A stretch of DNA of 53,417 bases from Spirochaetes bacterium GWB1_60_80 (GCA_001829185.1 MIAR01000054.1:1-53417); one strand, 5' to 3'. Shown: positions 32,014 through 40,786, counted from the stretch's first letter. Translations and numbers: made by a program. Notes: generated by a model from the letters alone, not told the origin.

Positions 32014-32607
32014 ATGAACCAGTCTCCCGGCGCCACGGCCGGTTCCGACAGCAGTGTCATCGCGCAGATCCTAGCCGGTGATAGCCAGGCCTACGCCCGG
32101 CTGGTCGACCGCTACGGGCCGGCGCTCTTCCGCTTCTGCCGGGTTCGGCTGGGCAATGACGCCGAGGCCGAGGATGCCGTTCAGGACGTCTTGTGGCGGG
32201 CCTTCCGGGCGCTGGCGCGTTTTCGGCTGGGGCAGCCTTTCCCGGCCTGGCTGTTCGCCATCGCCGCCAACCGCGTCAAGACTCGTTATCAAGCCCACGG
32301 TCGCGACCAGGCATTATTTGAGGCCGTCACCAGGGAAGAACGGACCCGCCGCCGGCCCGACGCCGAGGCGGCCGCTCTCGATGCCTTGGTGGCCGATCAG
32401 CTGCGCGCGGCTATCGGCCGGCTGCCGGCGACTCTGCGGCTGTCGGTGGAGCTGTTTTATTTCTCCGGCCTGCCGGTAAAGGAGGCCGCCCGGGTGGTTG
32501 GCGTTGGCTCCGAGGCCTTTAAATCGCGGCTGTTGCGGGCGCGCCGGCGGCTGGAAAAGATTCTGGGTACGGCACCGCAACCGGATGGCGAATCGGAGGG
32601 TATGTAG
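32014..32607 (+). CDS. ECF (sigma-70 family) RNA polymerase sigma factor
   Basis: 197 residues. Region 2 runs from about residue 20 to 90 (LVDRYGPALFRFCRVRLGNDAEAEDAVQDV, with the -10 recognition segment FPAWLFAIAANRVKTRYQ). Region 4 is at about 125-185, with LPATLRLSVELFYFSG and the HTH VKEAARVVGVGSEAFKSRLLRARRRL. Region 3 is absent, as in ECF factors. The ATG at 32014 has AGGAG only one base away, while an in-frame ATG at 31987 has no ribosome site; the true start is uncertain. The next gene, four bases downstream, has the layout of a transmembrane partner. Confidence 0.92.
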   Translation: MNQSPGATAGSDSSVIAQILAGDSQAYARLVDRYGPALFRFCRVRLGNDAEAEDAVQDVLWRAFRALARFRLGQPFPAWLFAIAANRVKTRYQAHGRDQALFEAVTREERTRRRPDAEAAALDALVADQLRAAIGRLPATLRLSVELFYFSGLPVKEAARVVGVGSEAFKSRLLRARRRLEKILGTAPQPDGESEGM

Positions 32608-32611
32608 AGTT

Positions 32612-33274
32612 ATGAGCGTAAAACCCGATGCAGGCAGAAACAATAATGCCAATCCTGGGCCGGAGGGCCGGGGGCCTGTCGCAACGACACAAAGATCGCT
32701 CGCGGTTAAGGGTGCTTTGGATTTTTTGGCCACCCGCGACCGGGAAGCGGCGGCGGCTCCGGAACAAGCTTCCGAAGTCGCCGGTCGCCTCTATCCACGG
32801 GCCGCCGCCGCCGCGGCCGACAGCCGGGAACGGTTGCTAGATCGCATCCGGTCAGCCGGCCCCGGCCTTCGCCTGGCCCGACCCGGTCAGCCTGGCCACA
32901 GGTCTGGTCAGCAGGGCCGCTGGCCGCGCATCCTGGCGCTGGTGGCGGCCGCCCTGGTTCTAGTCATCGTTTCGTCGACCGTCACCGCGGCCGTCATGCG
33001 GCGGCGCGCCTTGGTGGAGATCACCTTCGTGCTAGTGGCGGCCGACGCCCGCAGCGTGGCGCTGGCCGGCGACTTTAACGCCTGGTCGATCGACAGCCAT
33101 CCCTTGCAACCCGGCGCGGTCGCCGGTAGCTGGGAAATAACGCTTCGCCTGCCCAAGGGCCGGGTCTACAACTACAATTTCGTGATCGACGCCCAGCACT
33201 GGGTAACCGACCCGCGCTCGCCGTTTACCTTGGACGATGGCATGGGTGGCATCGTATCGTCGTTGATTCTGTGA
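32612..33274 (+). CDS. Membrane protein with CBM48/AMPK-type glycogen-binding domain, probable anti-sigma partner
   Basis: 220 residues. Residues 1-104 are predicted cytoplasmic and contain an Ala/Arg-rich helix region (about 28-80). One transmembrane helix spans 105-129. Residues about 135-220 form an E-set/CBM48 domain like the AMPK-beta glycogen-binding module (SVALAGDFNAWSID, SWEITLRLPKGRVYNYNFVID, WVTDPRSPF). No classical zinc anti-sigma motif (HxxxCxxC) is seen, so the anti-sigma role is inferred from position and topology. The carbohydrate module would face the periplasm and could sense a glucan. GGAGG lies 12 bases before the ATG. Confidence 0.85.
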   Translation: MSVKPDAGRNNNANPGPEGRGPVATTQRSLAVKGALDFLATRDREAAAAPEQASEVAGRLYPRAAAAAADSRERLLDRIRSAGPGLRLARPGQPGHRSGQQGRWPRILALVAAALVLVIVSSTVTAAVMRRRALVEITFVLVAADARSVALAGDFNAWSIDSHPLQPGAVAGSWEITLRLPKGRVYNYNFVIDAQHWVTDPRSPFTLDDGMGGIVSSLIL

Positions 33275-33300
33275 TCCAGACCGGTCGGAAGGAGTGCATC

Positions 33301-34197
33301 ATGACTAGGAGCGGATTAAAGTTTTCCTGGCGGCTGGTCGGCTGGTCGCTTATCCTCCTGTTGTGGGCCGCGCCGCTGTCGGCCCAGGGCGGCGGCCAGT
33401 CCGGTGGTGGTAGCGGCGGCGGCAATCCCGATGGCGCGACTGGTCCGGCCACTCCCGCCCCGACCGCCGAACCGGCCCGGCCCACTGGATCGGCTTCCGG
33501 CGGCCGCGCCTCGGGCACGGCCGCCAACTCCGAGACTGAGGCCGCTGGCCAGTCGATTAGCCCGGCCCAGCAGCGCGAGCTGGCCAGCCTAGCCAGGTGG
33601 CTGCGTTCGGCCAGCGTCGCGGCCTGGTTGGGCGTCCATGGCGACGGTCTCCTGGAGCAGGCCACTGTCGCCGCCGCCGCCGGCGTTCCGGCCGAACTCT
33701 TCCAGAACCGCTTGCGCGAAGCCGTCGCCAAGCAAGCCCAGCCCGGCCAGATCGCCGACAGCCTGGCGGTCGATGCCGCCAACTGGCGCTTTATCGCCGG
33801 TGTGGTAGCCGGCGACCGTTGGCTGACCGCCCGGCAACGTGTCGCCTTTTTCCTGGCCATTGGAACGGCCTTGCGTAACGGTTTCGCTCAGGCCAGCCTG
33901 GAGGAGGCCGTGTGCTGGGCTAGAACGGCCCGGATCGGCGCCGACCGTCTGGCGGCCGCCACCGCCGCGACGGCGGGTCGCCAGGCTGTGGTGGCGGTCC
34001 AGCCAGCCCCGACGCTGCGCCTGCTGAAGGCTTTGGCGGCTTCGCGTTTGCCTACCAGTCAGTTCAACGAGGCGCTTGGCCTGCTGCAAGCCGCCGTGGG
34101 AAGCGGGGTCAACCCGGAGGTCGCCATTATGGCCCTGGAAGGCAGTCTAGCCGCCAGTGGCAATCTGACGGCCCTGCGCGCCGCCTTGTCGCCCTGA
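33301..34197 (+). CDS. Secreted protein of unknown function
   Basis: 298 residues. A clear signal peptide (about 1-30, ending in PLSAQ) is followed by a Gly/Pro/Ser-rich linker (about 31-85) and an Ala-rich helical domain to the end. No motif or family is recognised. The ATG is preceded by GGAAGGAG. It follows the CBM48 protein by 26 bases and is probably the third gene of the ECF operon, hence perhaps an effector or co-sensor. Confidence 0.82.
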   Translation: MTRSGLKFSWRLVGWSLILLLWAAPLSAQGGGQSGGGSGGGNPDGATGPATPAPTAEPARPTGSASGGRASGTAANSETEAAGQSISPAQQRELASLARWLRSASVAAWLGVHGDGLLEQATVAAAAGVPAELFQNRLREAVAKQAQPGQIADSLAVDAANWRFIAGVVAGDRWLTARQRVAFFLAIGTALRNGFAQASLEEAVCWARTARIGADRLAAATAATAGRQAVVAVQPAPTLRLLKALAASRLPTSQFNEALGLLQAAVGSGVNPEVAIMALEGSLAASGNLTALRAALSP

Positions 34198-34230
34198 ACG
34201 GTTTGCTCCTTGCCTGATCCCGGCCGTCCG

Positions 34231-34268
34231 GTCAGCCACTTGGCTTCGGTTCGGGTGGCCGATTTTTT
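34231..34268 (+). terminator. Probable terminator of the ECF operon
   Basis: Imperfect stem GTC-a-GCCAC (34231-34239) with GTGGC-c-GAT (34255-34263), a 15-base loop, then a T-run to 34268. Confidence 0.5.
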
Positions 34269-34290
34269 GTCGATTCCGCTTTTCGCCCCC

Positions 34291-34319
34291 TTGACAAATT
34301 CGATTTCGCGTATCATATT
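34291..34319 (+). promoter_or_regulatory. Promoter of the ABC-2 exporter operon
   Basis: A perfect TTGACA (34291-34296) is 17 bp from CATATT (34314-34319). The predicted start lies inside the palindrome at 34323-34346. Confidence 0.6.
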
Positions 34320-34322
34320 ATT

Positions 34323-34346
34323 ATTGTACTAGTCAATTAGTACAAT
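34323..34346. promoter_or_regulatory. Perfect inverted-repeat operator ahead of the ABC exporter
   Basis: ATTGTACTA (34323-34331) and TAGTACAAT (34338-34346) are perfect 9-bp inverted arms around a 6-bp centre. It covers the predicted transcription start and would block it when bound. The TGTACTA/TAGTACA half-sites resemble operators of YtrA-type GntR repressors, which often control ABC exporters. No GntR gene is in the window. Confidence 0.65.
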
Positions 34347-34358
34347 GAGGAGATGATT

Positions 34359-35213
34359 ATGCATGCAGCCATTCAGGTTGATTCGATCCAGTATTCTTAC
34401 GGCAGCCATCAGGCCGTCAAGGGCATATCCTTTATGGTGGCCCCCGGCGAAGTACTCGGCTTCCTGGGTCCCAACGGCGCCGGCAAGTCGACGACGCTCA
34501 AGATGCTCACCGGCCAGTTGGTTCCGGCTGGCGGTACCATCCACATCCTGGGCCAGGCGGTGCGCGGCCACTCTTCGGCCATTCACGCCCGCATGGGCGT
34601 CAGCTTCGAGGAGAAAAACCTCTACCATCAGATGAGCGCCGAGGAGAACCTGCGCTTCTTTGCCAGTTTGTTCGGCATCAAGCAGCCGGACATCGACGGC
34701 CTGTTGGAGCAGGTCGATCTCCTGAAACGCAAGAAGGACCGCGTATCGGCCTACTCCAAGGGCATGAAACAGCGCCTGATGATCGCCCGGGCCCTGATTA
34801 ACGACCCGGCGGTGCTTTTCTTGGACGAGCCGACCGATGGCCTGGATCCAGTGTCGGCCCAGGCCATCCAAAACATCATCCGCCAGCGGGCCGCCGCCGG
34901 CACCGCCATCCTGCTGACTACCCACGACATGATGGAGGCCGACAAGCTGTCCGACCGGGTGGCCTTTATCAACGAGGGCCTTATCCACGCTATAGACACG
35001 CCGGAGGCCTTGAAGCTGAAACACGGCCAACGCGCCGTAGTGGTGCGGGTACGGCGTGGCGGGGGCATCGAGGAGATCCAGGTGCCGCTCGACGCCGCGG
35101 CCACCGGCGACAGCCTAAAGCGGGCCGTCGACGGCCAAGAGGTGGTCACCGTCCATACCAAGGAAGCCAGCCTGGAGGAAATTTTTATAACTATGACTGG
35201 CCGGGGGCTCTGA
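34359..35213 (+). CDS. ABC exporter ATP-binding protein (ABC-2/NatA-like)
   Basis: 284-residue ATPase with Walker A GPNGAGKST, Q-loop near FEEKNLYHQM, signature YSKGMKQRL (canonical LSGGQ changed, as in the NatA group), Walker B VLFLDEPTDGLD and switch His in TTHDMMEADK. A C-terminal extension of about 60 residues follows, as in drug/Na+ exporters. The ATG at 34359 is preferred because GAGGAG is six bases upstream; the in-frame ATG at 34353 touches the ribosome site. First gene of a three-gene operon with two permeases. Confidence 0.96.
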   Translation: MHAAIQVDSIQYSYGSHQAVKGISFMVAPGEVLGFLGPNGAGKSTTLKMLTGQLVPAGGTIHILGQAVRGHSSAIHARMGVSFEEKNLYHQMSAEENLRFFASLFGIKQPDIDGLLEQVDLLKRKKDRVSAYSKGMKQRLMIARALINDPAVLFLDEPTDGLDPVSAQAIQNIIRQRAAAGTAILLTTHDMMEADKLSDRVAFINEGLIHAIDTPEALKLKHGQRAVVVRVRRGGGIEEIQVPLDAAATGDSLKRAVDGQEVVTVHTKEASLEEIFITMTGRGL

Positions 35214-35214
35214 T

Positions 35215-36402
35215 ATGGAACGGCCAAAAATAAGCGGGCCGGCCCTGGTGCTGGCCATCATGAAGAAGGATCTGTTGCAGTACTCGCGCGACAAGCTGTA
35301 CTTCTGGCTGACCATCGTCGGCCTGGTGGCCTACGTGGCCATTTTCTGGCTGATACCGGCCGAGGTTACCGAGTACGCCGTGCTTGGCGTTACCTATCGC
35401 GACCTGGGGCCGCTGGACGCCGCCTTCAGCGAGGCCGGCGAGGAAGGCCTGCGCCTGTTGCGCTTTGACGACGAGGACGGGCTGCGGCGGGTGATGGCCG
35501 GGACGGCCGAGGCCTGGCTGGACGCCGATGGAGAGTTGGTGGTGGTGGAACGCGGCGACAAGGACAGTCGGCCGGAGGGTGGTACAAAACAGACGCTGAC
35601 CCTCGGCTTGGCCTTTCCCGACAATTTCCTGCTAGATACCCTGTCTGGCCGCGAGGCGACCGTCCGCCTGCTGGTCAACAACAATACCCCGGTCGAGCTG
35701 CGGCAGGCCATGCGGAGCCTAGTGCGCGAAATGGTCTTCATGATTAGCGGCCATCCCCTGCCGGTCACCGAGCCGGTGGCCGAGACGGTCATCCTGGGCG
35801 TCGACCGGATGGGCGCCCAGATCTCGATGCGCGAGCGGATGCGGCCGATGCTGATTTTCTTCGTGCTGATGATGGAAAGCTTGTCGCTGGCCTCGCTCAT
35901 TTCGGTGGAGATCATGCACTGCACGGTGCTGGCCATCGCCGCCACGCCGGCCAAGCCGTCGCACATCCTGCTGGCCAAGACGCTCTTTGGCATGCTGCTG
36001 GCCTTCGTCCAGGTGGTGGTTATCCTGGCCTTGATCGACGCCTTTGCGGTGGGCAACCTGCCCATTCTGCTGGTGGCGGCGGCGCTAGGTGGGTTGATGT
36101 TCTCCGGCGTGGCCATGTTCGTCGGCTCCATGGGCAAGGATTTCATGGGCACCCTGACTTGGATGATGCTGTTCATCCTGCCCCTGGCCATTCCGTCCGT
36201 GGCCTCGCTCTTTCCGGGCAGCGCGCCGCTGTGGGTGCGCCTAGTGCCCAGCTACAGCCTGATCGACATCCTGAACCGGGCGGCCAATTACGGCGCCGGC
36301 TGGCTGGAACTGGCGCCGGCCTTCGGCGTCCTGGTAGTCTGGCTGCTTGGCCTGTTTGGCCTGGGCTGGCTGACCCTATCGCGAAAGGTGGCGCGCTTAT
36401 GA
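35215..36402 (+). CDS. ABC-2 type permease (NatB-like), first of two
   Basis: 395 residues. One transmembrane helix near residues 28-46 is followed by a large outward loop (about 47-205) and then five to six helices in the C-terminal half. This is the ABC-2 exporter layout. The start lies one base after the ATPase stop. Substrate unknown; antibiotic, peptide or Na+ export are possible. Confidence 0.92.
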   Translation: MERPKISGPALVLAIMKKDLLQYSRDKLYFWLTIVGLVAYVAIFWLIPAEVTEYAVLGVTYRDLGPLDAAFSEAGEEGLRLLRFDDEDGLRRVMAGTAEAWLDADGELVVVERGDKDSRPEGGTKQTLTLGLAFPDNFLLDTLSGREATVRLLVNNNTPVELRQAMRSLVREMVFMISGHPLPVTEPVAETVILGVDRMGAQISMRERMRPMLIFFVLMMESLSLASLISVEIMHCTVLAIAATPAKPSHILLAKTLFGMLLAFVQVVVILALIDAFAVGNLPILLVAAALGGLMFSGVAMFVGSMGKDFMGTLTWMMLFILPLAIPSVASLFPGSAPLWVRLVPSYSLIDILNRAANYGAGWLELAPAFGVLVVWLLGLFGLGWLTLSRKVARL

Positions 36403-37460
36403 ACCTGAAACGGGTTTGGTATATTTTCCGCAAGGACCTGGCGGTCGGGCCGCGCTCGCCGCTGCTGGTCTTCATGCTGGTGCTGCCGCTGGTGATGACC
36501 TTGGCCGTGCAGCTGATCTTCACCGATTTTTCGGGCAGTGATCCGCGGCTGGCGGTCTACGCCGCGGCGCCCTCGGAGCTACTGGTGGAGCTGGAACGCC
36601 TGCCGGGCATCCGCTTGACTAGGCTAGACGGGGAGGGGCGCCTACTGGCGGCGGTGGAGGCTCACGACTTCGACGCCGGCCTGGTGCTGCCAGCCGGTTT
36701 CGACGCCCAATTACGCGCCGGCGACAAGCCGCCGCTCGAACTGTACTTCTCAGGCGAGAGCTACGCCGTGGATCGCATGGTGTTGGCTATCAGCGCCATC
36801 GATGCCATCCGAACCGTGGAAGGCAGCGCGCCGCCGGTCCGGGTCGACCTGATTAACCTGTCGGTCGGCGCGCCGGTGTCGCTGGCCACTCGCTTGATTC
36901 CGGTGGTGGTGTTCTACGCCTTCGTCATCGCCGGCCTGTTCGCTCCGGCCAGCCTCTTGGTGGAGGAAAAGGAGCGCCGTACCCTGGTAGCCTTGCTAAC
37001 CACGCCGGCCAAGATGATCGAGGTGGTGCTGGCCAAGGGGCTCCTGGGCATGTTGCTGGCCTTTGCCCTGGCGGCCATGACCTTGGCCATGAACCGGGTG
37101 GTGGTGGCCGACCTGGGTGGCCTGGCGGTGTCGATGCTGATTACCTCGCTTTTCTGGGCTATGCTGGGGGTGCTGATCGGCCTGGTGGCCAAGAATTCGG
37201 AGATGCTGTTCGGCATCGTCAAAGGTAGCGGCATTGTGCTGTTCGGGCCAGTGGTCTTCTACCTGTTCCCCAGCTGGCCGCAGTGGATAGCCAAATTGTT
37301 TCCGACCTTCTGGGCGGTGGACCCGCTCTGGCAACTGATGGCCAATGACGCTCGGCTGGTCGATGTCCTCTTGCCGCTAGGAGTGGTGGTTGGCATGTGC
37401 CTGCTTATGCTGCCGGCCATCGTCGGCCTTAGCCGGCGGGTGCTGCGCCAGCTCGCCTGA
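36399..37460 (+). CDS. ABC-2 type permease, second of two
   Basis: 353 residues with the same architecture as the preceding permease: helix at about 22-40, extracytoplasmic loop to about 170, then six helices including ASLLVEEKERRTLVALLTTPA, the conserved ABC-2 coupling segment before helix 3. The start overlaps the upstream stop by four bases. The two permeases would form a heterodimer with two ATPase copies. Confidence 0.93.
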   Translation: MNLKRVWYIFRKDLAVGPRSPLLVFMLVLPLVMTLAVQLIFTDFSGSDPRLAVYAAAPSELLVELERLPGIRLTRLDGEGRLLAAVEAHDFDAGLVLPAGFDAQLRAGDKPPLELYFSGESYAVDRMVLAISAIDAIRTVEGSAPPVRVDLINLSVGAPVSLATRLIPVVVFYAFVIAGLFAPASLLVEEKERRTLVALLTTPAKMIEVVLAKGLLGMLLAFALAAMTLAMNRVVVADLGGLAVSMLITSLFWAMLGVLIGLVAKNSEMLFGIVKGSGIVLFGPVVFYLFPSWPQWIAKLFPTFWAVDPLWQLMANDARLVDVLLPLGVVVGMCLLMLPAIVGLSRRVLRQLA

Positions 37461-37547
37461 GTTTTCTCCAAAATGACCAATTCCATACCGGCCAGCCCTT
37501 GCGCGGCCGCTTGGCGTGGCCTAGACTGGAAAGTGATGTGATTGGTG

Positions 37548-37576
37548 GCTGGCTGCCTTGGCAGGCAGCCAGCTTT
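37548..37576 (+). terminator. Hairpin between exporter operon and sensor kinase
   Basis: Perfect 10-bp stem GCTGGCTGCC (37548-37557) and GGCAGCCAGC (37564-37573), loop of six, then only TTT. The T-tract is short, so it could be a weak terminator or attenuator rather than a full stop. Confidence 0.4.
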
Positions 37577-37604
37577 CGCGTACTCAACTATTTACCGGGG
37601 TACT

Positions 37605-40205
37605 ATGCAGGCATGCCGGAATCATTTCTTTCTCAACGCTCCGCGTCAGCCTCTGATGGCCGCGCTGATGGCCGCGCTGATGGCCGTCTGGCTGGCTGCC
37701 AACCTAGGCGCCCAGGGCGCGCTCGGCGGTTCCGCGCCAAGCAGCAAGCGCAATATCCTGGTTATCCATTCCTACAATCCGGGCTTTCAGTGGACCGACG
37801 ACATCCATCGCGCTATTTTTGACCGATTGGGTGGGCTGGACGATCTGGAATTTTACGTTGAATACATGGATGCTAATCGTTATACCAATGATGACTGGCT
37901 CGAGCATCTGATCGAATTATTTCGCCACAAATATGCCGAGCGGCAGTTGCGCTTTGACGTCATTATCGCCAGCGACGACAACGCCTTCAATTTTGTGCTC
38001 GCCAACCGTTCGGAATTGTTTTTCGACGCCCCGTTGGTCTTTTGCGGCGTGAATGACGTCGATCCGGCCCGCTTGGCCGGGCTGAGCGGCGTTTGCGGCG
38101 TTAACGAACGCAAAAGTATGCTCGAAACGGTTGAGCTGGGGCTCAGCCTGCGGCCGGCTAGCCGCCATCTGGCGGTGATATCCGGCAGCCGCCTGGCGGA
38201 ACGCCGCAATCTGGTTGAATTTCAGGCGGTAGCGCCGCTCCTTACCGACCGCCTGGAGATAACTTACCTGTCCGAGTTGCCGGCCGCCGCCCTGCGCCAA
38301 GCCCTGCTCGACTTGCCGCCCGATAGCCTAGTGCTCTTTCTGTCGGCAATGGGCGACGCCACTGGCGCCGTCTGGCCGCTGGATGAGGGCATCCGCCTGG
38401 CGCTGAGCAATCCGGCCTTGCCGGTACTGGTGACGGTTGACCACCACGTCCGTTCCGGCATGCTGGGCGGTATGGTAGCCCACGGCTACGCCCAGGGCGA
38501 GACGGCAGCCAGCCTGGCCGCCCGCTTCCTGGCCGGCGAGCCCTTCGAACATTTGCCGCTCCTGACCGAGAGCCCCAATCGCATCGTGCTTGACGATAAG
38601 GTCCTCCACCGCTTCGGTATCGACAATGCGAAAACTCCCATAGGCACCGAGCTTCTCAACCTGTCGGCCGAGCATTTTATGAGCGACTGGCAAGCCAATG
38701 GAGTCCAGGATTTCTTCGGCTATGAACTGTTCAACAATCATGGCGCCATCATGCTGCTGTTGGAGCCAGGCAGCGGTACCATCGTCGACGCCAATCGCGC
38801 GGCTATGGCCTTCTATGGCTTTCCGCACCTGGTGGGCATGAAGATCACCGACCTCAACAACCTTTCACCGGCCGAGACCCAGGCCGCGATGGAAGAAACC
38901 CGCTTGCAGCGTCGCAACTTTTTCGAGTTCCGGCACCGGCTGGCCGACGGCGGCCAGCGCGACGTGGCCATCTACACCTGGCCAGTGCGCATCAGTAATA
39001 CCGAGTTGCTGTTTTCCATCATTTTCGACATCAGTGACCGGGTGGCGGCTGAGGCCGAGGCCAGGCGCCAAGAGGCGAACTTCCGTGGCCTGATCCTAGC
39101 TAGCCTAGCCTTGGCCCTTGTAATCATCCTGGCGCTGCTGGTGCAGATCGTACAGCGCCGGCGCGCCCAAAAAGCCTTAGAGGCCGAACTCGATCTCAAG
39201 ACCGTATTGTTGGACACCATTCCGAATCCGGTCTTCTTCAAAGACGCTGACGGGCGCTACACGGGTTGCAACCGGGCTTACGAGAAAATTTCAGGCATTC
39301 CGCAGCCAGAGTTGATCGGCAAGACGGTACATGACATCCATCCGCCGGACATCGCCGCCGTTTACGCCGCCAAGGACGCCGCCGTCCAGGCCGATCCAGC
39401 CAGCATCCAGGTCTACGAGTGGGAACTGAAACCGCGCGGCGGCGGCATCCGCAAGGTGCTGTACAACAAGGCAGCCATCCTGGACAGCCAGCAGAAGCTA
39501 AGCGGTATCGTCGGTGTCATCACCGACATCACCGACCAGAAGCGGCATGAAGAACAGCTGCAGCAGAGTCTGGTCGAGAAGCAGACCCTCATCAAGGAGC
39601 TGTACCACCGTACTAAGAACAACATGCAGGTCATCAGTTCCATCGTCGCCATGCAGGCTATTGGCCACCCCGACCCGGCGTTGCACGAGGTGCTGCGCGA
39701 TATCGACCAGCGCATCCGCAGCATGGCCCTGGTGCACCAGATGCTGTACAATTCCGGCGACTTGTCGCGCATCAACTTTGGTGAATACCTGAAACGGCTG
39801 TTTGAGTCGGTGATCCTGGGTTACGAGTCTACCGACCAGCGCCTGTCCTGGCAGATCAAATGTCCAGAAATTCTCCTGCTCATCGACTTGGCCATGCCCT
39901 GCGCCCTGGTAGTCAACGAGCTTCTGACCAACAGCTGCAAGTACGCCTTCCCGGACCGCCGCCCGGGAACTATCGAGCTGACGGTGACCAGGCGGCCGGA
40001 CGGCCTCCAGCTTTACTATCGGGACGATGGCGTCGGCCTGCCACTCGGTTTTGAACCGGAGTCGGCCACCAGTCTGGGGCTAAGCATGATACGGCTGCTG
40101 GTGGAGCACCAGCTGGACGGCAGTCTGCGCATCGACCGGAACGACGGCTTAGCTTATACCATTCTGTTTCCGGACAATTTGTACAGCGAGAGGGTGCATG
40201 CATGA
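37605..40205 (+). CDS. Sensor histidine kinase with periplasmic ABC-substrate-binding-like domain and two PAS domains
   Basis: 866 residues. A signal segment (about 1-38) contains a duplicated MAALMAAL from a 12-base repeat. An ABC_sub_bind-type periplasmic domain spans about 48-330 (ILVIHSYNPGFQWTDDI...). A PAS domain (about 385-480, IVDANRAAMAFYGF) comes before the only internal transmembrane helix (about 495-517). A second PAS (about 530-650) and a HisKA_2 segment with H668 (ELYHRTKNNMQ) follow, then an HATPase with NELLTNSCKYAF and DDGVGLP. The start is uncertain: ATG 37605 has weak GGGG upstream, and ATG 37656 would shorten the signal. It overlaps the response regulator by four bases. 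Confidence 0.93.
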   Translation: MQACRNHFFLNAPRQPLMAALMAALMAVWLAANLGAQGALGGSAPSSKRNILVIHSYNPGFQWTDDIHRAIFDRLGGLDDLEFYVEYMDANRYTNDDWLEHLIELFRHKYAERQLRFDVIIASDDNAFNFVLANRSELFFDAPLVFCGVNDVDPARLAGLSGVCGVNERKSMLETVELGLSLRPASRHLAVISGSRLAERRNLVEFQAVAPLLTDRLEITYLSELPAAALRQALLDLPPDSLVLFLSAMGDATGAVWPLDEGIRLALSNPALPVLVTVDHHVRSGMLGGMVAHGYAQGETAASLAARFLAGEPFEHLPLLTESPNRIVLDDKVLHRFGIDNAKTPIGTELLNLSAEHFMSDWQANGVQDFFGYELFNNHGAIMLLLEPGSGTIVDANRAAMAFYGFPHLVGMKITDLNNLSPAETQAAMEETRLQRRNFFEFRHRLADGGQRDVAIYTWPVRISNTELLFSIIFDISDRVAAEAEARRQEANFRGLILASLALALVIILALLVQIVQRRRAQKALEAELDLKTVLLDTIPNPVFFKDADGRYTGCNRAYEKISGIPQPELIGKTVHDIHPPDIAAVYAAKDAAVQADPASIQVYEWELKPRGGGIRKVLYNKAAILDSQQKLSGIVGVITDITDQKRHEEQLQQSLVEKQTLIKELYHRTKNNMQVISSIVAMQAIGHPDPALHEVLRDIDQRIRSMALVHQMLYNSGDLSRINFGEYLKRLFESVILGYESTDQRLSWQIKCPEILLLIDLAMPCALVVNELLTNSCKYAFPDRRPGTIELTVTRRPDGLQLYYRDDGVGLPLGFEPESATSLGLSMIRLLVEHQLDGSLRIDRNDGLAYTILFPDNLYSERVHA

Positions 40206-40585
40206 GAATCCTGCTGGTCGAGGACGAGGCCATGACGGTCATGCTCATGAAGCTGCTGCTGCGCAAGCTGAACCACGAAGACGTCCAAGCGGTAGCTTCC
40301 GGCGAGAAGGCTCTGGCGCTGATCGACCAGTGGCCGCCGGAACTAGTGCTGATGGACATTCTACTAGCCGGCAAACTAGACGGCATTGACACTACCATCG
40401 AGCTGCGCAAACGGCTCGATGTGCCGGTCGTCTATACCACCGGCTACGATTCCGGTGAAGTGCGCCAACGGGCCGAGGCCTCTGGCGCCGCCGCCTACCT
40501 ACTAAAGCCAGTGTCCAAGGATGATCTGGCCCGGATGATTAGCCAGCTGTTTCCATCGAGCGCTGAACCTTCCCCGGCTTGCTAG
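40202..40585 (+). CDS. Single-domain response regulator
   Basis: 127-residue receiver with no output domain. Acidic pocket E7/D8, phospho-acceptor D52 (LVLMDILLAG), T80 and K102 (LLKPVS) are all present. It is translationally coupled to the kinase (ATGA overlap) and is its likely partner. Output must be by protein contact or a phosphorelay to a protein not encoded here. HisKA_2 kinases often pair with such regulators. Confidence 0.95.
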   Translation: MRILLVEDEAMTVMLMKLLLRKLNHEDVQAVASGEKALALIDQWPPELVLMDILLAGKLDGIDTTIELRKRLDVPVVYTTGYDSGEVRQRAEASGAAAYLLKPVSKDDLARMISQLFPSSAEPSPAC

Positions 40586-40629
40586 GCCGTTACTCGGCTG
40601 TTACTCGGCCGTTACTCGGCCGTTACTCG
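40586..40629 (+). repeat. Four tandem 11-bp units
   Basis: GCCGTTACTCG occurs in four adjacent units (40586, 40597, 40608, 40619), the second with one C-to-T change. They begin at the response regulator stop codon. They could be a variable-number tandem repeat. No protein-binding function is evident. Confidence 0.85.
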
Positions 40630-40786
40630 GCTGACGTACCTTGTCAATAATTGAAACGGCGTATCAAATTTTGAACTTTCGGCTCTATTTGACTTGCCTA
40701 AACCCCTGAATCAGTACTATCATGGGCCAGACTTCCACTCCAGCGGCTGCGCCGGCTGGTCACTTCGAATCGAAACAGGAGCTTGT

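Noticed and set aside
40586-40629. CRISPR array
   Set aside because: Units are 11 bp, directly adjacent and lack spacers; no cas gene is present.
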